Below, in pieces: positions 5,310-8,603 of a DNA stretch of 8,603 nucleotides. Origin of the DNA: Bacillota bacterium (GTDB taxonomy: Bacteria; Bacillota_A; Clostridia; Lachnospirales; Lachnospiraceae); the NCBI GenBank assembly GCA_023443925.1, contig JAEZSL010000178.1:1-8603 (forward strand). The letters are read 5' to 3'. Each line of letters opens with the position of its first letter. Position 1 is the first letter of the stretch. Made by a program: the position numbers and the translations under genes. Under the pieces are notes generated by a model, which did not search any database, was not told the origin of the DNA, and saw only the letters and a program-made list of their open reading frames with translations.

Positions 5310-6230
5310 ATGAAGAAGAATTGGACCTCAGCAGATATATCTTCACAAAAAGGCCGCTCGGTAATTATTACCGGTACCGGTGGAATCGGTTATGAAACAG
5401 CTTTGGCAATGACCCGCGTTGGAGCGGAAGTGATTATGGCCGGACGGAATAAGGATAAAGGTGAAGAAGCTATAAGAAAAATCAACAAAATAAATCCAGC
5501 CGGAACGATACGTTTTGAACAGCTCGATCTGGCAGATCTCAGGTCTGTAAAAGCCTTTGGTGAACGGATAAGATCACAGCGTAAAAGTTTGGATATATTA
5601 ATTAACAATGCGGCGGTAATGAATCCGCCACAGCGTTTGGTTACAAAAGATGGATTTGAAATGCAGATGGGTACTAATTATTTTGGACATTTTGCCTTAA
5701 CGGCACATATGCTCCCTCTTTTAAAGAATGGAAATAACCCCAGGGTGATTACTATGAGCAGTATTGCCCATCTTTCAGGAGCCATAGATTTTGCAGATCT
5801 TCAATCAGAACACAATTATAAACCAATGGTAACCTATTCACAGTCAAAGCTCGCCTGCCTGATGTTTGCACTTGAACTACAGCGGCGAAGTGATGCATCG
5901 GGCTGGGGAATTACGAGTATAGCCGCACATCCGGGTATTTCAAGAACGGAATTGATACCGAATGGAGCCGGAAAGAACAGCGCAGCAGGAATTGTACGGC
6001 GTTTCTTAGGGCCGGTTCTCTTCCAGCCGGCCGCTCATGGAGCATGGCCTCCTCTTTATGCTGCGGCGGCAGAGGATGTAATCGGTGGTAATTATTACGG
6101 CCCTTCTAAAATGAGAGAAACAAGAGGATATCCTGCAATCGCAAACATTGCACCGCAGGCGAAGGATGCCAAGGCTGCTTTAAAACTCTGGGAAGAATCT
6201 GTAAAGCTGACAAAGGTAGAGTTTAATTAA
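5310..6230 (+). CDS. Short-chain dehydrogenase/reductase (retinol-dehydrogenase-like SDR)
   Basis: The protein has 306 residues and is an NAD(P)-dependent oxidoreductase for alcohols or carbonyls; its substrate is unknown. Residues 17-46 are the first Rossmann unit, followed by DLADL (73-77), NNAA (99-102), N123 in the GTNYFGHF helix, catalytic Ser151 in VITMSSIAH, Tyr176 and Lys180 in YSQSK, and HPGISRTEL (207-215). Length and motifs fit the light-dependent-protochlorophyllide/retinol-dehydrogenase-like branch. The glycine-rich loop reads TGTGGIG (21-27) where the family has TGxxxGxG, one residue short. The start is ATG 5310, since an in-frame TAA lies at 5304; only a weak GATGGG-like ribosome site precedes it. 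The 19-base-spacer promoter at 5051 and the convergent merR gene 23 bases downstream suggest carbonyl- or electrophile-induced expression. Family is certain, role is inferred. Confidence 0.88.
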   Translation: MKKNWTSADISSQKGRSVIITGTGGIGYETALAMTRVGAEVIMAGRNKDKGEEAIRKINKINPAGTIRFEQLDLADLRSVKAFGERIRSQRKSLDILINNAAVMNPPQRLVTKDGFEMQMGTNYFGHFALTAHMLPLLKNGNNPRVITMSSIAHLSGAIDFADLQSEHNYKPMVTYSQSKLACLMFALELQRRSDASGWGITSIAAHPGISRTELIPNGAGKNSAAGIVRRFLGPVLFQPAAHGAWPPLYAAAAEDVIGGNYYGPSKMRETRGYPAIANIAPQAKDAKAALKLWEESVKLTKVEFN

Positions 6231-6253
6231 GGGTTTCTTCGTACTCGTCCGGG

Positions 6254-6652
6254 CTATTCCTCTATTTCTTTTTCTAAAAATAGACTGGATAAAGATGAGC
6301 CGTCATCCGTATCATACAGAGCAATTTTCAGATCGATGATATTTAAGTTTTTCTTTAAGTTATCGATTTGATTTAAAACAGTTTTACGGTGTTCAATCAT
6401 TATCTGTTTTCTCTGTGCAGAGGTTTCCTGCCCTTGCATAGCTAAGTCAATATATCTTTTAATATCTTTGACCTGCATGCCGGTGTTCTTTAAGCAGCAG
6501 ATAAGTTTGATAACATTTAGGTCTGAATCACTAAACTGTCTATTTCCGGAGCGATTCCTTGATACAAAAGGTAAGAGTCCTTCTTTGTCGTAGAACCGAA
6601 GGGTATAGGGGGAAATATTGCAAATATTAGCTACTTCATTTATGGTATACAT
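6254..6652 (-). CDS. MerR-family regulator, AdhR/NmlR-like
   Basis: The protein has 132 residues. ATG 6652-6650 is preceded by AAGGAG (6668-6663) at ten bases. Residues 1-69 are the winged MerR DNA-binding domain: YTINEVANICNISPYTLRFYDKEGLLPF, then RNRSGNRQFSDSDL. Residues 81-113 are the antiparallel dimer helix (EHRKTVLNQIDNLKKNLNIIDLKIALYD). A short acidic tail follows, with no large effector domain. ICCLKNTGM (51-59) matches the CLKxTGM motif whose cysteine senses aldehydes or electrophiles in AdhR and NmlR; here the cysteine is doubled (Cys52, Cys53). It should twist 19-20-base-spacer promoters into activity. Likely targets are the promoters at 5051 (SDR) and 6726. It is convergent with the SDR gene, 23 bases apart, with no visible terminator between, so their 3' ends probably overlap. 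Two TATAAT boxes lie upstream but no good -35. Confidence 0.88.
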   Translation of the reverse strand: MYTINEVANICNISPYTLRFYDKEGLLPFVSRNRSGNRQFSDSDLNVIKLICCLKNTGMQVKDIKRYIDLAMQGQETSAQRKQIMIEHRKTVLNQIDNLKKNLNIIDLKIALYDTDDGSSLSSLFLEKEIEE

Positions 6653-6725
6653 TATTTTACAACTCCTTGTGAAAGATTATATAAAGAACTAAATTATATA
6701 ATGGTACATTATTTTTAAGTACCAC

Positions 6726-6757
6726 TTCGACTTGGCTTGAACTCTAAGTGATATTAC
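6726..6757 (+). promoter_or_regulatory. Second MerR-type promoter/operator, pointing away from merR
   Basis: TTCGAC (6726-6731) and TATTAC (6752-6757) are 20 bases apart. The spacer carries ACTT...AAGT ends (6730-6749), and CTCTAAGTGATAT (6742-6754) is identical over 13 bases to 5066-5078 in the SDR promoter. The box starts about 75 bases upstream of the merR ATG and faces the opposite direction, as in classic divergent MerR loci, but no gene follows it on the plus strand. Its hexamers are weaker than those of the SDR promoter. Confidence 0.5.
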
Positions 6758-6875
6758 CAGTATAAACTGGATTTTCAGAATTTACAAGATTTGTTTGTAC
6801 TGGTTTATGAATTGCTTTGTTTTGCATTATAAATAATGTTGTAAAATACCAGCGGCTGGTGTCTGTACTTTAATC

Positions 6876-6913
6876 AAGTCCCGGAGGAAAAGAATTCTTT
6901 TCCTCCGGGACTT
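6876..6913. terminator. 38-base perfect palindrome, probable terminator of the subtilase gene
   Basis: The arms 6876-6894 and 6895-6913 are exact reverse complements, centred on GAATTC, and can form a GC-rich AAGTCCCGGAGG/CCTCCGGGACTT stem. It lies about 95 bases beyond the minus-strand subtilase stop. The flanks hold only a short T-stretch on the plus side (6919-6922) and none on the minus side, so termination on the minus strand is inferred from position. It would also stop transcripts from the rightward promoter at 6726. Confidence 0.55.
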
Positions 6914-7007
6914 ATAGGTTTTAAGCTTTTACAATAGTTGCAGCATAAGGAAAAGCTCATATAAGACCTGTCGGCTAAAGTATTGGCTGGCAAACCGCAG
7001 TCGTTAT

Positions 7008-8603
7008 TTATTCGCCTCTTAAACTCTCAAAAGTATTGTAAATATCAACTGTTCCATACCCCCAATCCCGATTGGGATAGGTTAGGGAGGTGCTGCGTTT
7101 TACACCCCGAATTAAATACTTTTTGACCTGATAGGTATCCATGGAGCGGTCATTGCCTTTTATAATTCCCCATTCCAGCAGCATAGCGGAAATACCTGTC
7201 ATATAGGCAGCAGAAATGCTGGTACCGGAAACCAGTCCAAATTGGTTGTCAGGCAGAGGCGCATAGATATCTACACCAGGTGCCGCTAAATCCGGATTGA
7301 TTTGATTATACCGGGTATAACCTCTGCTGGCTTCCAAAAACAGGCTTTGATTGACCGGGTTATATGCGGTTGACGTAATAACGGATAGGTTATTTCCGGG
7401 ATCTGTTATAGTAGTATATTGATTTGGTAATAGAAAATAGGTTTCATCGGAGATAAAACCCCGTATGGGCAGCCATATGTGAAAACCGGAAGTTATTTTG
7501 GAACCATAAACTCTGAATTTCCATATTCCGGGGGCAGGGTTTTTAAAGCGGATCAGAATTAATTCATCACCTGTTTGGGACTCTACAATGACATAATCGA
7601 TATATATTATAGTAGTTTCAAAAATAAATCTTATATTCCGGTATTCCCCCATTCGTGCAGGAATACGGGGGATATATTCTCCGGAAGGAGAAAGGATATC
7701 AATGGAATAGGTGCCAGGGTTATTCCCCCATATTTCCATGGAAAAGTCATTTTCGTTATTGCCCACTTTTAATTCTACTAAAGTGTTACCAACTGCTTTA
7801 TCAATTTCGCCAAAAAAATGATGCTTGGCATTACCTTCATTACCGACTGCCGCAACAATAGCAATTCCAACCAGATTTGAATAATAAGCTAAAAGGTCAT
7901 TTAAAGGTCCTAATCCTTCGTGGCTCCCCTGATTGGTACCCAGTCCGATACAGATAGCAATTGGACGGTTTAATTTTTTGGCGGTATTAACCAAATAGGC
8001 AATTCCAAACATTATGTCATTTTCAGAATAACAAATTGCGTTTTCGGGTACACCAAAATATTTTCTTATATATGGTTTTGCAGGTTTTAGCTTAACAACT
8101 AAATATTCTGCTAACGGCGTTACTCCGGAAAAGTCTGCCGCTTCATTTGTGTATCCCCCCGCTATGCCGGCCAGGGTAGTACCATGTCCGTATTCGTCAA
8201 TACTGGGAACGATGCTAAGCGGTATTTCATTTTGAATTGCCGCATTGATTTGATCTTTTGAATATTCCGTACCATAAAAAAAGATATCCGGGGAAGCCTG
8301 CATATTTACAATGGTCTGATCCCATATAGAGACAATTCTTGTGGTTTTGTCGGCATACTGAAACAAGAGGTTGAGATAATCAATCCCGGTATCAATAAAA
8401 CCCAGAAGGACTTCGCTGCCCTTTAAAGACAAGGGAGTATTCCGCAGCTTTGTTACCCCCATTTCATCAAGGCTTAAAATATCTAAAGGGGTGTATAGCT
8501 TTGGTATAACGGAATAGGCAGAAGAACCAATTAATCTGTCCGGTATTTTTGAAAGCGGAGCATAGACGGCTGCGTATTTATTATTAATATAGTTAATTGT
8601 TTC
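7008..8603 (-). CDS. Csp-type subtilisin-like germination protease (S8), N-terminus outside window
   Basis: The frame is open from the window edge to TAA 7010-7008, giving the last 531 residues; numbering is from the edge. Residues 1-47 (ETINYINNKYAAVYAPLSKIP and onward) match the prodomain end of clostridial CspA/B/C proteases. The triad is intact: Asp71 (FIDTGIDY), His140 (YGHGTTLAG) and Ser462 (SGTSISAAYMTG), with oxyanion Asn255 (AAVGNEGN). Between Asn and Ser sits the family's inserted beta-rich jelly-roll region (about 270-385, PGIWKFRVYG). DWGYGTVDIYNTF closes the fold. In Clostridium perfringens and C. difficile CspB activates the cortex hydrolase pro-SleC at germination; many Lachnospiraceae carry several paralogues of unknown target. 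ATG at 8462 is internal, not the start. No SleC gene is visible. The LysM/GH18 gene at 1811 is the only other spore-type gene here. Confidence 0.88.
   Translation of the reverse strand, partial: ETINYINNKYAAVYAPLSKIPDRLIGSSAYSVIPKLYTPLDILSLDEMGVTKLRNTPLSLKGSEVLLGFIDTGIDYLNLLFQYADKTTRIVSIWDQTIVNMQASPDIFFYGTEYSKDQINAAIQNEIPLSIVPSIDEYGHGTTLAGIAGGYTNEAADFSGVTPLAEYLVVKLKPAKPYIRKYFGVPENAICYSENDIMFGIAYLVNTAKKLNRPIAICIGLGTNQGSHEGLGPLNDLLAYYSNLVGIAIVAAVGNEGNAKHHFFGEIDKAVGNTLVELKVGNNENDFSMEIWGNNPGTYSIDILSPSGEYIPRIPARMGEYRNIRFIFETTIIYIDYVIVESQTGDELILIRFKNPAPGIWKFRVYGSKITSGFHIWLPIRGFISDETYFLLPNQYTTITDPGNNLSVITSTAYNPVNQSLFLEASRGYTRYNQINPDLAAPGVDIYAPLPDNQFGLVSGTSISAAYMTGISAMLLEWGIIKGNDRSMDTYQVKKYLIRGVKRSTSLTYPNRDWGYGTVDIYNTFESLRGE

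Larger units (their letters stand above)
6653..7007. other. 355-base gap between merR and the subtilase gene
   Basis: It contains the merR ribosome site and TATAAT-like boxes (minus strand), a short inverted repeat TGGTAC-N11-GTACCA (6702-6724), a MerR-type promoter pointing right (6726-6757), a wide-loop inverted repeat ACCAGTA/TACTGGT (6756-6762 and 6798-6804) and a 38-base palindrome (6876-6913). No gene longer than a few codons is supported on the plus strand downstream of the rightward promoter. Confidence 0.6.

Noticed and set aside
6702..6724. TGGTAC-N11-GTACCA as an operator
   Set aside because: Six-base arms in AT-rich DNA with no second copy in the window; too weak to call a site.
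7575..7861. Two plus-strand frames of about 65 codons opposite the subtilase gene
   Set aside because: They are antisense to a strongly conserved protease domain and look like frame shadows.
8460..8462. ATG at 8462 as the subtilase start
   Set aside because: The frame stays open to the window edge and the upstream 47 residues match the prodomain of Csp proteases.

Overview
The window looks like the chromosome of an anaerobic, spore-forming, low-GC Firmicute, most likely a Lachnospiraceae-type Clostridium. This is inferred from the AT-rich intergenic DNA, strong GGAGG-type ribosome sites, two lipoprotein signal peptides, a LysM/GH18 protein of the spore YaaH/SleL type and a Csp-type germination subtilase. 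No rRNA, tRNA, CRISPR array, transposase or phage gene was seen.

Layout. Positions 1-1535 hold the end of an FMN-binding protein with a covalent-flavinylation motif, followed 17 bases later by a lipoprotein FAD reductase of the fumarate/urocanate-reductase superfamily. The pair resembles an extracellular flavin-based electron-transfer module, and a strong hairpin terminator follows. Positions 1811-3088 hold a LysM-LysM-GH18 protein whose GH18 catalytic glutamate is replaced by proline; it has a possible sporulation-type promoter. Next come two divergent genes: a small VOC (glyoxalase-like) protein on the minus strand and an RsiV/PdaC-like lipoprotein on the plus strand with a near-consensus sigma-A promoter.

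Positions 4649-6760 form what looks like one regulatory unit. A short-chain dehydrogenase (SDR) is preceded by a promoter with a 19-base spacer, the signature of MerR-type control, and by a long structured leader. An AdhR-like MerR regulator lies convergently just downstream. The core CTCTAAGTG occurs three times in this stretch: in the SDR promoter, in a second MerR-type promoter upstream of merR that points away from it toward no visible gene, and in a near-perfect dyad after the RsiV-like gene. I infer a small carbonyl- or electrophile-responsive circuit that may have lost a gene.

The right end (7008-8603, minus strand) is a Csp-family subtilase with an intact Asp/His/Ser triad. Its N-terminus runs off the window.

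The points most worth a second look are the three-site MerR regulon with its orphan promoter, the inactive-looking GH18, the reductase whose fumarate-pocket residues are replaced, the SDR with one residue missing from its glycine-rich loop, and the structured SDR leader. None is proof of a new system.
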